Source: Rachicladosporium sp. CCFEE 5018 (Eukaryota; Ascomycota; Dothideomycetes; Cladosporiales; Cladosporiaceae). From it: a stretch of DNA of 64,000 bases. Position 1 is the first letter of the stretch; each line of letters starts with the position of its first letter. A model generated the notes under the pieces. That model saw only the letters and a list, made by a program, of their open reading frames with translations, was not told the DNA's origin and searched no databases. Location of the stretch: assembly GCA_002077045.2 (NCBI GenBank), contig KZ111145.1, positions 487,015-551,014 on the forward strand, given 5' to 3'. Positions 33,723 to 43,924 of this stretch are shown here, in pieces. The translations under genes were made by a program, and so were the position numbers.

Positions 33723-36368
33723 CTACCCCACAACCCCTCTTAAACTCAGCCCCTCCAGAAACCCGCCCAGATCCTCCCGCCTGACTTCAACAACAGAGTG
33801 CTCGAAACTGTCAATCCGCACCCGTGCTCCGGTCTCCTCAACGACGCTCTGAAAGGCCAGTCCGAACTTATTACTCCCATAACCTCTACTCTTTCGCCTT
33901 TGAACTTCCTTCTCGTCAACCTCAGAATCAGATCCCGGCTCGCCAGAACCAGAAGATGAAGCGGAGGACTCGGTAGCATCGGACTCGGACTGAGAGTGAT
34001 TAGACTCGGCGTCAGAGTCAATCAAGCCGAGCGCTTCTTCGCGCTCTCGTTGTCGTGCTTTGCGGTCGCGGCGTTTGATCGCGCGGGCTGCTTTCGCGGT
34101 GGCTTTAGCCAGAGCCCGCTCCTTTTTCTTCTCTTCCCTCGCCTTAATCTCAGCTTTACTCCTCACGCTCTTCCCGCCCTGCGCTCCGCCTCCGAGGCCC
34201 ACAACAACATAGACGCCGCGCGCTTCGTCGAGACAAGCTAGCACGAGCGCTTCATCGCCCTCGCGTCCCTTGCGTCCCTTTTCGGCCTCGAGCACAGCGA
34301 CCGCTTCGGACACCCAGGCTGCGAGTTTGACGAGAGCGCCAGGGTGGGAGAATAGTGCTGTGTCTGGGCCGTCTTTCACAACGCCCATGCGGAAGGAGCG
34401 GAGATGGCGGATTTGCTTCTTCGCTATGAGTGCTGAGCCGGTTCGCAGGATTGCTCGCGCTAGATGCTGCGCTGAGGGGATGTGTTTTAGCAGCTTGTCT
34501 AGGCCTTCTGAAGTGGGTGAAAGGGCGTCGAAAGCTGCGTAGAAGCGCGTGGAGGTCCAATCTGGGTCGCCTGGCGCTGCTGCTGGGCCAGCGGTGTCGG
34601 TGTCGCTGTGAGGTGGTGTGGGTAAGGAGCGTACACGGGAGGCATAGCTTTGCTGCGGGACGTGCGAGGCTGTGTTCGTTGCTTGGACGAGATGCGGATC
34701 AGCGCCTACTTCCAGGATCGCGGAAGCTATGGTCGCGACGTCCACGGCGGAGAGCGTGGCTTTCCAGCCCCAGCTGCGGACGAAGCCCCAGCCCTCTAAG
34801 CCGCGACGGCCGTTCTCGCCAGGGACTAGGTGATCGAGATTGTATTGTGGCGCAAACTTCAGTATCCGTTCGCGGAGTGACTGCTTGAGGGCCATGTCCA
34901 TGTGGATGTAGCCTTTCCCTGCTTCTTGCAGGGAAACGCCCATCTTGGCGAGGAGCTTGTGGAGGCGCTTGCGACCTGCATCCGACCAGATGTGAAGGCG
35001 GGTGCTGAGATAGGGAGAGTGCAACATGCTGTCGTAGAGACTCCAATGTCGGATGAGGAGGAAGCGTGGCTCGGGTGAGAGGCGGATCGAGGTGTCTGTG
35101 GGACTTCGCGCCTTCGTCTGTATCACGCCGTACTGGCTCTGACTTCGGCGGCTTTCGTCCTCGGGTACTGGATTCAAGCGGCGGACTTCGTCCTGGAGGA
35201 CTTCGCGGATTTGCTCTGACTTGTCCAGGACGCGTTTGCCAGCTTCGTTGCGTCTTCGTTTCGTGCGCGCAAAGGGTGAGAGATCCACAGAGGAGATGCC
35301 TACGATCGCTGACCATAACATGTCGTTGTCTTCTCGGCCGAGCTCGGAGGCAAGGGAGTACATCATGCTTGATATGGGCTCCGAATTCGATGTGCCAAGT
35401 GTATAGTAGGCCTCTAGTGTCGCTTCGTGCTTCCGCCGTAGCTTCAGCAGTTTTCGCCGTAACGATCGAGCTGATAGCGCTCGCGGAGGTGACGATGGTA
35501 TGACTGCACCAGATGATCGAGGCTGTGAGCTTGAAGGCGTTTCTGCCTGACCAGACTGAGGGTTGCCACCAGGAGATGAGGGTATTGGCGTGCTCGAGTT
35601 GCTGCGCCTTCGTCTTCGAGGTCGTTCCTCATCATCAATGCCATGACTGCCTTCCTCGTGCGAGTCTCGTGTAGACACCTTCCGCTTCTGGCTTTGCGAG
35701 CTACTCGGCTCCTCGTCATCCACCTCGTGCTCGCTGGTCTCTCCCTCCATGATAAGATCCTCCTCCGTAATCTCAGGCATGTCCTGCAGCGCCATGAACG
35801 CGTCCCGCTCCGCCGTCAGCTCACTCTCAATCTCTCCATCGTCCCACACGATTACCCCACCCTTCCCAGGTCTGTAATTCGGCATGACTCGTCCCTGTTC
35901 AATACCCTGCCTCCTCATGACGGCGGTCCCATCATCGCCCTGCTGTACCGCCGTACTGCTCCCAAACACATTGCCCAGATTCCACGGTCTCCTCGCATCA
36001 ATGACCCAGACCTCCACACCATGATCGCTCATATCGACTTCTCCATCTGCACCATCAAGTCCCAGCACCTCTTCGAGATCCACAAGTCCTCCGGCGCCTA
36101 TGCATACCACCACTCCGCCCTCGCCTCCTCGTTGTCGCGTGAGGGGTAGTGCGAAGTTCTGGCCAGCGCGTTGAAGCTCTGAGTAGCCTGCCACGGGCTC
36201 GATGTGGTACTGGATGTAGTCGCGTCGGAGGAGGGATGTCAGGATTCTGGTCGCGCAGAGGGCATCTACGCCGAGGGATGTGAGGATTATGAGTGGAGGG
36301 CTGAGGGCGTGAGTCGTCTTGACCAGGTGGGTGTAGAGTTGTGAGAGCTGGCCGCGAGGGAGGTACAT
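33723..36368 (-). CDS. CDC45: Cdc45 replication initiation factor (intact copy)
   Basis: Single exon, 881 residues. Cdc45 is the RecJ-like subunit of the CMG replicative helicase (Cdc45-MCM-GINS) loaded at origins in S phase. Start MYLPRGQLSQLY; the N-terminal RecJ-like fold includes PLIILTSLGVDALCATRILT and EVWVIDARRPWNLGNVF. An acidic, Ser-rich and basic linker spans about residues 205-300. The helical and C-terminal regions include LGTSNSEPISSMMYSLASEL, HWSLYDSMLHSPYL, GWGFVRSWGWKATLSAVD and YGSNKFGLAFQSVVEETGAR. A Lys/Arg-rich then Ser/Asp-rich insertion near residues 740-820 makes the protein longer than the roughly 650 residues of yeast. A frameshifted copy is at 60912-63558. Confidence 0.95.
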   Translation of the reverse strand: MYLPRGQLSQLYTHLVKTTHALSPPLIILTSLGVDALCATRILTSLLRRDYIQYHIEPVAGYSELQRAGQNFALPLTRQRGGEGGVVVCIGAGGLVDLEEVLGLDGADGEVDMSDHGVEVWVIDARRPWNLGNVFGSSTAVQQGDDGTAVMRRQGIEQGRVMPNYRPGKGGVIVWDDGEIESELTAERDAFMALQDMPEITEEDLIMEGETSEHEVDDEEPSSSQSQKRKVSTRDSHEEGSHGIDDEERPRRRRRSNSSTPIPSSPGGNPQSGQAETPSSSQPRSSGAVIPSSPPRALSARSLRRKLLKLRRKHEATLEAYYTLGTSNSEPISSMMYSLASELGREDNDMLWSAIVGISSVDLSPFARTKRRRNEAGKRVLDKSEQIREVLQDEVRRLNPVPEDESRRSQSQYGVIQTKARSPTDTSIRLSPEPRFLLIRHWSLYDSMLHSPYLSTRLHIWSDAGRKRLHKLLAKMGVSLQEAGKGYIHMDMALKQSLRERILKFAPQYNLDHLVPGENGRRGLEGWGFVRSWGWKATLSAVDVATIASAILEVGADPHLVQATNTASHVPQQSYASRVRSLPTPPHSDTDTAGPAAAPGDPDWTSTRFYAAFDALSPTSEGLDKLLKHIPSAQHLARAILRTGSALIAKKQIRHLRSFRMGVVKDGPDTALFSHPGALVKLAAWVSEAVAVLEAEKGRKGREGDEALVLACLDEARGVYVVVGLGGGAQGGKSVRSKAEIKAREEKKKERALAKATAKAARAIKRRDRKARQREREEALGLIDSDAESNHSQSESDATESSASSSGSGEPGSDSEVDEKEVQRRKSRGYGSNKFGLAFQSVVEETGARVRIDSFEHSVVEVRREDLGGFLEGLSLRGVVG

Positions 36369-36760
36369 CTCGATCTTGTCGACCTAGACAACGTGGCTAT
36401 CGGAGTGCTCGATCTTGGCTGCATCGGCGTCTTCGTCTCGTCCTGAGCTTTGTACAGCTGTACGCGATACTGACGCGTAGGTAATGATCTTGCTCTCAAT
36501 GCGTTGTTCCAGAGCCCAGGGCTATGCAAAAAGCAGACTCGTAAGTGGGATTGGCATCTAGTCAGGCCAGTAACGAGGAGGGGGGAACAAGGTATGGGGC
36601 AATGTTGTATCGCTGCGGATACAATGCCACACAAATGTCCAAGTGGTGGCGTCTCGCGCGCCAGATCGAGATCTCGCAGCCGCCCCACGTCACGATGCAA
36701 GACACCGAACCGGTCCTCCTCTCGTATGTGTACTTGTATAGTGCCCTGATGAAGCACTTA
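36369..36760. other. CDC45 promoter region
   Basis: About 390 bp between the CDC45 start and the hydantoinase stop. The second copy (63559-63973) differs by two short insertions. No gene seen. Confidence 0.5.
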
Positions 36761-38272
36761 TCATCGCCAATACTCCCGCTCATCTCCAAGCATCCCTCTC
36801 GGCACATTGCCAGTCCTTCCCATCACCACCTCACCCCTTCCCCGCTTCAAGAATTCTCCACCGCTCTTCTTCCCGACGACACCCCCTCCATCATCACTCC
36901 ACACGACCTCGCCCCTCAGGATCGTCCACCTCGGCCAATTACCTACCTCAACTCCCTCAAAGGGAGTATAGTCCATATCATGATGCATGCTGCCCTGCTC
37001 GATGACCCTCTTCCCCTCGCTCCCTCGATACCAAACAACGAGATCCGCGTCAGAGCCCGGCGCAATGCTACCTTTGCGTCCACTCAACCCATACAGCTTC
37101 GCCGCATTACTAGCAGTGAGCTGCACGAACCTTGGCAGACTGAGTCTTGCCTCACTCATAGGCAGGCAAGCCTCAGTCTGTCCAAACAACAAAGCCATCC
37201 TGGTCTCCACGCCAGGCAAGCCGTTCGGGATCTTCGAGAATCGGGGAATCCCATCCACCAACCCCAGCTTCTTACCCCCAGGATGATCATACTTACTCGG
37301 CGCGTGATCCGAGCTCCACGTAGTAAACGTCCCATTCGCCACGCCCCTCCACAACCCTTCCAGATCCTCCTTCCGGTGCCTCAGAGGCGGCGAACAGACG
37401 TGCTTAGCACCGCAGAAATGATCATGCTCCTTCCCTTTGATCTCCTCACTTAGCAGAAAGAGGTAATGCGGACACGTCTCCGCGTGCACTGGCAGTAGCC
37501 TCCCCTGAGCTTCTCGGACGTGGTTCACGGCCACCTGAGAGCTCATGTGCACGATCAGGATCGGCGCGTCTGCTAGCTCCGCTAGGCTGATGGCGCGATA
37601 GCTCGCTTCGTCTTCCGCTATGCGCGGCCGGGCGAGGGCATGAAAGTAAGGCTCAGTGTTCCCCTTCCTTTCCAATCCCTCAATAATGAAAGAAATCATA
37701 TCATGGCTCTCTGCATGGATCATAGTCGTCATTCCAAGCTCTCTGCACTTGAATAGAATCTCCAGCACCCCTCGATCGGGGACACGCATGTGCTCGTAAG
37801 TCATGTATAGCTTCACGCTCGTTACTCCCTGCTTGAACAGCCATCTGAACTCCTCATCCAGGATCTTGGTTGTGGGATTAGTAACGATGCAGTGAATGCC
37901 ATAATCCACATAGCTCTGCCCGTCCGCCAGCTTCAGATACCCCTCTACCACAGGAAGCAGACTCTCATCCCCTCGTTCCTGCGACGCAAAGGCGATCACC
38001 GTTGTCGTCCCGCCTGCTACTGCGGAGCGAGTGCCGGACTCCCACCCATCCCCCGTAGGAGAGTTCCTCTGCGCGAGGTGGACGTGGGAGTCTATGCCAC
38101 CAGGCGTGATGTAGGCTCCTTGGGCGTCGATAACCTTGGTAGAAGCGTTCCGAGGAAGTGACAGGCCGAGCGAGCTGATCTTTCCGCCAGAGATGCCGAT
38201 TTCAGTACCGGCCGGCAGGATATCGGACGCGGTGACGATGAGGCCGTTTGTAAGGATGGTGTCGAAAGCCAT
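36761..38272 (-). CDS. Hydantoinase/dihydropyrimidinase
   Basis: Single exon, 503 residues, a normal length. It hydrolyses the cyclic amide of 5-substituted hydantoins or dihydropyrimidines to N-carbamoyl amino acids. The di-zinc amidohydrolase ligands are all present: HVH at 63-65, the carboxylated-Lys candidate K154 in VTSVKLYMTYE, H186 in MIHAESH, H242 in IVHMSS and D322 in WSSDHAPSKYDH. It lies divergently 651 bp from an N-carbamoyl-amino-acid hydrolase. The pairing suggests hydantoin or pyrimidine nitrogen salvage in place of plain pyrimidine breakdown. Sequence cannot fix the substrate or stereochemistry. The last nine codons recur at the window's right edge. Confidence 0.9.
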   Translation of the reverse strand: MAFDTILTNGLIVTASDILPAGTEIGISGGKISSLGLSLPRNASTKVIDAQGAYITPGGIDSHVHLAQRNSPTGDGWESGTRSAVAGGTTTVIAFASQERGDESLLPVVEGYLKLADGQSYVDYGIHCIVTNPTTKILDEEFRWLFKQGVTSVKLYMTYEHMRVPDRGVLEILFKCRELGMTTMIHAESHDMISFIIEGLERKGNTEPYFHALARPRIAEDEASYRAISLAELADAPILIVHMSSQVAVNHVREAQGRLLPVHAETCPHYLFLLSEEIKGKEHDHFCGAKHVCSPPLRHRKEDLEGLWRGVANGTFTTWSSDHAPSKYDHPGGKKLGLVDGIPRFSKIPNGLPGVETRMALLFGQTEACLPMSEARLSLPRFVQLTASNAAKLYGLSGRKGSIAPGSDADLVVWYRGSEGKRVIEQGSMHHDMDYTPFEGVEVGNWPRWTILRGEVVWSDDGGGVVGKKSGGEFLKRGRGEVVMGRTGNVPRGMLGDEREYWR

Positions 38273-38923
38273 CCTCGCGGAGTTGATCCCAACGAGACAG
38301 TGTCGAGTTGTAGCAGGGCTGCCTTGCAGCGAGACCTTCAGATGATGATATAAATAGCTGAGCTCAGTGTCTCAATTCATCGCTATGTGATCCGATTTAC
38401 ATGTGTTGTTCCTACATTTCTTCATCTTAGTCCTGCCCTGTGTCTCGCTTTGAGTCTGGCGGACAGACTTACAGTAAGCTCAACTTCAATGCCGTTGATG
38501 TTCAGCCTATGTCTGCGCCGATTACTACCCGGATCCTATCCTCTTACTCCGCAAATTTCATTCTAACCAGCTGCCGAAATCTTCTGGTGTTCTGTCGGAC
38601 GCTGCGATCAATTTGCATGTATCCATGATAGCTAGATGCGGCGACGTCGGCCGAGTCGATCCTTGCCGAGCAATGCAGCACCTGCGATAAGAAGACTAGC
38701 CCGAACATCTTGCGAGCTCCAAGCATTTCTCTATCGTAGACTCTCCACAGCTGCTGATATGCACAGTTTTAGGTAACAGACTCGGGGGATGCCTTCGTAG
38801 TAGCTATGTGATAGCAGTAAGTACTGTCATTACCCCTTCGCAATTGACTTACTTTACGGGCATTGTGAGAGATAATCAAGACCACGAGCGAGTGGAATCA
38901 ACTGATCATCCATTTCCTTCATC
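38273..38923. promoter_or_regulatory. Bidirectional promoter with GATA-factor-type sites
   Basis: A 651-bp shared promoter of the hydantoinase/carbamoylase pair. HGATAR matches on the plus strand are at 38626-38631 (TGATAG), 38685-38690 (CGATAA), 38809-38814 (TGATAG) and 38870-38875 (AGATAA), with one on the minus strand at 38731-38736. Random sequence of this length would give about two over both strands, so the excess is modest. AreA/GATA control by nitrogen source would suit these genes but is inference. Confidence 0.35.
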
Positions 38924-39964
38924 ATGTCACGAAAGATCCGCGTCGCAGCTGCGCAAGTCGGCGCCGTTCACAAAACCGCCATCAAAAGCGAGACCGTCAA
39001 GCGTCTCATCACCCTCCTCCAAGAAGCAGCCACGCACAGAATCCAACTCGTTGTCTTCCCCGAAGCAACTCTAACAACCTTCTTCCCTCGACACCTCTTC
39101 ACCTCGCAAGAAGAACTAGACACCTACTTCGAGCACGGCGCCGACATCTCACAATCCCCAGACGTCAAGCCCTTGTTCACAGAAGCCAATAAGCTAGGCA
39201 TAGACTTCGTGCTCGGCTACGCTGAGCGAACGCCAGAAGGCGTGGGCTACAATACCTGCGTCTACTACTCTGCCAGCTCGAAGAAAGTGATTAGCAAATA
39301 CCGCAAAATTCACCTCCCCGGCACGGTCGAACCCTTCGCAGACCCCGAAGCCGTAAACCAGCTGGAGAAACGGTACTTCACCCCCGGCGACCTGGGCTTC
39401 CGCGCGTTCCGCGCACCGGGACTAGTCTCAGACGCCGTCAAGAAAGCCGATGTCAAGGAAGGAGAGACTACTGTAGGTAAAGGCGACCCCATCCTCGGCA
39501 TGATGATCTGCAACGACCGGCGCTGGCCCGAAGCCTGGCGCACCTACGCCCTACAAGGCGCGGAGCTCTTGGTCTTCGGCTACAACACCGGCGGCAACAT
39601 GGCGCATCTTTGGGGCTCGAAACCCATGAGTCCCGAAGCCGCGCAGAAGGAAGCGCTCTTCCACAGTCGGCTGGTGCAGCAAGCGAATAGCTATATGAAT
39701 GCTTGTTTCTCTGTCTCGGCCGCGAGGTGCGGACTGGATGACGGGAAGTACGATTTGATTGGCGGGAGTAGTATTTGTAGTCCGGAGGGACATGTGGTTG
39801 CTGAGGCTGAGGGGACGGGGGATGAGCTTGTGTGGGCGGAGGTGGATTTGGGGGAGTGCAGGCAGGGGAAGGAGAAGACGTTTGATTTTGGGAGGCATAG
39901 GAGGGTGGAGGCTTATGGGCTGATTGTTGAGAGGACTGGGGCGGAGGAGGTGGAGTTGTTGTAG
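38924..39964 (+). CDS. N-carbamoyl-amino-acid amidohydrolase (nitrilase superfamily)
   Basis: Single exon, 346 residues. It hydrolyses N-carbamoyl amino acids to free amino acid, CO2 and ammonia, the second step after hydantoinase. The complete nitrilase catalytic triad is visible: E47 in VVFPEATLTTFFPR, K128 in KYRKIHLPG and C196 in MMICNDRRWPE. The FFPRH and NDRRWPEAWR surroundings are those of bacterial D-carbamoylases, not fungal nitrilases or beta-ureidopropionases. D-specificity is inferred from this resemblance. Codon choice changes along the gene: the last third is markedly G-rich in third positions and intronless. It is divergent from the hydantoinase gene. Confidence 0.88.
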   Translation: MSRKIRVAAAQVGAVHKTAIKSETVKRLITLLQEAATHRIQLVVFPEATLTTFFPRHLFTSQEELDTYFEHGADISQSPDVKPLFTEANKLGIDFVLGYAERTPEGVGYNTCVYYSASSKKVISKYRKIHLPGTVEPFADPEAVNQLEKRYFTPGDLGFRAFRAPGLVSDAVKKADVKEGETTVGKGDPILGMMICNDRRWPEAWRTYALQGAELLVFGYNTGGNMAHLWGSKPMSPEAAQKEALFHSRLVQQANSYMNACFSVSAARCGLDDGKYDLIGGSSICSPEGHVVAEAEGTGDELVWAEVDLGECRQGKEKTFDFGRHRRVEAYGLIVERTGAEEVELL

Positions 39965-41631
39965 AGGAAAGGGTAGAGCGGAGGTAATGAAGTCGTGATA
40001 CTTGGCCTTGGAGGTTCTGCAGTGGTCTACATGTTGTTAGAATTTAGAGAGAGACGCATTGAAGGTCATGACGACATCCATAACAAGTCTCTTTCGTAGA
40101 CTCGAATTCCACGCCTCCTCCTTACGCCTGTTCACAACGTCGATTGGCCTGAGTTTGTACGTGTGGGTGGCGCGCTCTGAGAACGTGTTGCATATACGGA
40201 CGACCTTTGTCTAGCTGCCGTTGCACAAGGACCGGTATTCCGAGTCCTCAATGCAGCACACGTTAAGGACGCTCGTTGGCCTTGTCTACTCCGGAGCGGT
40301 GCTCACGCGTGACAGCATCGTAGCGTGTAGCCTGTACGGATGAACGTCGAGAGAACACCGATGGCGATGGTCGTTCGTTTAGCCTGACATCAAGGCATAT
40401 AGTCGAAGTCTAGACCGTGGCAGTGGACACTGCACGTGGTCTACATGTATTTGAAACGCGAGTCGAGGTCAGATGTGCTGCTTGGCGTGGAGGTGAAGAG
40501 GGCGGTCAAGTAGATGTCTGCTTGGCGTGTCATGTAGATGCTACAGATCACGAGCGACTGGTCTGCTGCCAGGCCGGCTGAGATCCGCACAGTGCATGTA
40601 GATGTACATCGGGGAGAGGACTTTGCAGAAAACAGACGCACTCAAATCATGCTACCCCTGCGCAGATCTGCCGAGCTCACTCTGCTTTCCCGATTACCTG
40701 CCGGCGCCGAAGTGTCTACGCAACCCGGGGTAGCCGACAAACTCATTCTTCTTCAGGCCAATCCATCACGCAGCAAGGTGTTTCTTCGGCCGCAAGGCGC
40801 GCAGTCCGCCAACATTCGATCGAGGTTCGGTTTTCGTCGTGCGCCATTTTCTCCGCAGAATTGCCAAATCGGTCCTTCGACAGAGAGATTGCCGCGTGAG
40901 ATTGCGGTCCGGCTCCGTTCGTTTGGATCGGGCGCTCTCCGCGCGGACACACAGCGACGTGACAAACGCCAGATGACCTGACTAGTAGCTTTTCCCTCAG
41001 CACTAAGCGCTTTCACTGTCATCCAGACCAGACTCTCGCAGGCACAGTAGCCATTTGCCAGACCAGCTGGTCAGCCGGCTCCACGTGCCTAGTCATCGCA
41101 TCTCTCTTTGCCTACTCACATCAGCGGTCTGTCGGTCCAACTGCCCTGCATGCCGCGCCATTACGCCACAACCCATCAAGCTTCCCGAAAGAAAGTTCTT
41201 CTATGCAGTAGTGTCTTGATCTAGTGGGCAATCACATGTCGGTTGCGTGCTTGCGTGGGCGTGCCTGCTCCGAGGGAGCATGTGCGCGGTGGTCGATGCT
41301 GTACATATGGGTGGGTTGAGTGGAGGTATACATCTCGTCGTTACTTCGCTGTCATCTGTTTGAAGACATTGCTTGCGAACACGACGCTACTATGAGTGTA
41401 CAGTCAGCTTTTTTGCCTTCACTGCTGCGGCGGAGTGTTTGGATAAGATGAGGGGTTGAGACCTGTTTGATGTGCTTCTGCGGGTTTGCGCGGTGATCGT
41501 CGTCGTGTAAAACGGAGACTGTTTGTCGCAGTGACGAGGGTCAAGAACGACGAGGGGGTATATTGACCGCCACATCACTATCTACGACTCGAGAACGAGA
41601 ACAGTTCTGGACCGCGATCGCAATCACCGCC
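39965..41631. other. Long intergenic region, nothing recognised
   Basis: About 1.7 kb with only short overlapping frames. The frame at 40538-40981 has no domain and an equally long antisense partner. No tRNA, rRNA or repeat was recognised. Confidence 0.5.
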
Positions 41632-42561
41632 ATGCCTAAGATGCCGTTCACCATCACGCCAGAGGATGCCGAGAGCCTCTCACAATCCGACGGCTTCACC
41701 ATACTTAGCGAACATCTGGCTGAGCATCTCGACTCCAGGTTTTGCCCTGATCATGACTGCGACAGTGACGAAAAGACTACTTCCTGGATCACGGCCCGCG
41801 ACATCCTGCACGCCCTCCTGGTACCCGTAGCAGAGCTCTTCGATAAGGCGCAGTACGTCGCTGAGGTCGCCACTCACGCCGAGAAGATCGAAGATTTGGA
41901 GTACGCCTACACTGGCGAAGCCCGCGGTGCATTCCTATGGCTCTCCTGTTTTCTCGAACAAGAACGTGCTTGGACCTTCACTCAGGGGTGTCCAGCATGC
42001 GTGGCCAGTCATTCACTGGACTCTGAATTCAAGATTCGCCTACTCTACTCTGCCTGCCTGCTAAGCGATGTACACTACCCATTCACTCTGGAAGGACCCA
42101 AGCTTCCCAGCTTCATGTTCTTCCTCGAGAGCCTGCGAACAGCACTCTCAGAAGATGCTCTCTGGGGATCGGATTTCTTCGACCGTATGACGCCCAAAGC
42201 AGTCCAAACCCGCGACGGCATCGAAGACCTCATTCACCAAAGCCTTCAAATCGACGCCATGCTCTCCGCACCTCCCTCGCCAACACCTCCCTCTAGCGGA
42301 GAGAGCTCCGCGCAGGTCTCCCCAATATTATTACCTATGGGTACCTCCCCCGGCATGAAAATTAAGCGCAGCAAGATGGCACGGCGCCAACTCCGCCTCA
42401 AAGCAGAGGAAGAGCAGTGGGTGGAGCAAATGCTCCTGCAAGCCTGGGAGAAACTCGATCCCGCCGCAGCCGACGCGCTGCCAAATACGGACCAGAATCT
42501 AGATGCGATCGTTAAGACGTTGCCGATGGTGTCGGTGAGCGAGGTGGTGCATGATAAGTGA
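41632..42561 (+). CDS. Hypothetical protein, 309 residues
   Basis: Single exon starting at the first ATG of the frame (MPKMPFTITPEDAESL). The N-terminal two thirds look globular and helical, with several Cys (FCPDHDCDSD, QGCPACVASH) and DILHALLVPVAELFDKAQYV. A short Pro/Ser linker (APPSPTPPSSGESS) follows, then a basic helix (KIKRSKMARRQLRLKAEEEQ) and an acidic C-terminus. There is no signal peptide or membrane segment. I do not recognise the family. Regular amino-acid composition and the lack of a rival frame support it as real. Confidence 0.65.
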   Translation: MPKMPFTITPEDAESLSQSDGFTILSEHLAEHLDSRFCPDHDCDSDEKTTSWITARDILHALLVPVAELFDKAQYVAEVATHAEKIEDLEYAYTGEARGAFLWLSCFLEQERAWTFTQGCPACVASHSLDSEFKIRLLYSACLLSDVHYPFTLEGPKLPSFMFFLESLRTALSEDALWGSDFFDRMTPKAVQTRDGIEDLIHQSLQIDAMLSAPPSPTPPSSGESSAQVSPILLPMGTSPGMKIKRSKMARRQLRLKAEEEQWVEQMLLQAWEKLDPAAADALPNTDQNLDAIVKTLPMVSVSEVVHDK

Positions 42562-43242
42562 GCACGCGAACATCAATGTGAAGAGAGATTGGCTCGCCTA
42601 ACAAGACACGACGAGAAAGAAACAACATCGATGACAGACGAAGTTCTGTCATGAGGTTGTGCTGCATATTTGATCTGCAGTCCAGGTGTCAAGTATCCCG
42701 CTTCGGATTTTGACGCCCACGCTGGGATTTGCAGGTCATGTGCAGAACACAGGCGACTCTGCAGGACGACACGAGGCGATCTGCGGAGATGCAGGGTGGT
42801 GTTGGCAATGGAGATGGTGAAGATGTTCGTGTTTCTGCTTATGAGGCGGATGATCGGGCCGTGGTATGGAGAAGCATGTTTCAAGGCGTTGGTAGAGCGG
42901 TGGAGCTGCATATTCTGGATGCAGTGGATATACCCCCAGTGGACAGGACGGTTCGTACATAGCATGCAGCAGCAAAGTATCCAATTGAGATGCCAGACTT
43001 GCTTCAAATCTATAGGCGTAGTCAGAACAGACTTCCATGGATTGTGAAACGAACATGGGAAGTCGATCGTTCTTGCCTAATGCGGTCGGTGCTGATTTGC
43101 TCACTTCTTCCTCACGCTACGTTCCGTACGAACCTAAGTGCAATCAAAACACCCAAGACCTCACCGCTAACGGTAAGCTTACGACTTTATCACACTATAT
43201 CGTTCGGATGATGCCGAAGTGTAAGTATCTCGACGATAGCCC
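42562..43242. other. Intergenic, nothing recognised
   Basis: About 680 bp upstream of the GPI15 homologue. Frames of up to 144 codons occur on both strands without protein character. Confidence 0.45.
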
Positions 43243-43898
43243 ATGATGCTCACGATCAAGCGACCAACGCCAACGACAATCGAGTACACCATCTCCACGC
43301 GTCCGCCGACAACGACAATTACTGCCCGAACTGCCTCTGTACTGTCGGGCCTTGCACGCATTCTGGTCGGTGTGCTCGCATTCCTCTGCCTTGTCCTTGA
43401 GCTCAGCAACTATTTCGAACTCCACTACACCAACCTTAGGCGCTTCTTGCAAGGCTTCGTGTCGTCGCCGTTTCCCCCAGTCCAATACCGCATTCCCATC
43501 TACGCTGCTCTCCTGTTTCTGACTGTGCGACGCCCCTACGCTACCGACTCGCTCCTAGTGATCCAAGGTCTCGGCCTCCAGACCAGCACATCCAGCTCCA
43601 CCTACCTCTGGAGTGGCACTACGAGGTTCATTCCGACGAGTCAGGTACAAGATGTGTTCCTGCACGAGGCATTCAAAGGTTTTGAGGTGGTGTACTACTT
43701 GAGCGTTGTGGTGGAAGGGGAAGGAGGTGTGGTTGTGGTGTTTCCTGTAAGTCTTTACTAGTATTCTGGAAGCGATATAGGGGCGGTTTGGGAACGACTG
43801 GGCACTGACTTCAACCACAGACTGTCCTGCCTAGACGCCAAGTGCTGGAGCAGGTATGGAGGGGCGTGAGGAGCAGCCTCTATGAGCTCAAAGGCTGA
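43243..43898 (+). CDS. GPI15: PIG-H/Gpi15 subunit of GPI-GlcNAc transferase
   Basis: Two exons (43243-43746 and 43821-43898; intron 43747-43820, GTAAGT...CAG) encode 193 residues. The PIG-H domain is clear: SLLVIQGLGLQTSTSS, then FIPTSQVQDVFLHEAFKGFE and VVYYLSVVVEGE, completed after the splice by TVLPRRQVLEQVWRGVRSSL. Two hydrophobic segments (ILVGVLAFLCLVLEL and IPIYAALLFLTV) form the membrane hairpin. The protein is part of the ER complex that transfers GlcNAc to phosphatidylinositol, the first step of GPI-anchor synthesis. Its stop codon lies 26 bp from the convergent DEG1 stop, so the transcripts probably overlap. An upstream coding exon is possible. Confidence 0.85.
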
Positions 43899-43924
43899 GT
43901 GAAAGCGGACTTTGAGGCTACACA

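Larger units (their letters stand above)
32567..36787. repeat. Block repeated at 59756-64000 (12-Cys gene, CDC45, hydantoinase 3' end)
   Basis: Colinear with 59756-64000. Equivalent landmarks: 12-Cys start codon 33099 and 60288, CDC45 stop 33723 and 60912 (624 bp apart in both), CDC45 start 36368 and 63558. Inside CDC45 the only net length change is one base; a further net gain of about 23 bp lies upstream of the CDC45 start in the second copy. Protein identity in CDC45 is about 96% by eye. The repeat continues into the hydantoinase gene and leaves the window. Confidence 0.92.

Noticed and set aside
36545..37453. 302-codon plus-strand frame
   Set aside because: It lies antisense to the hydantoinase gene, whose full catalytic set is on the minus strand.
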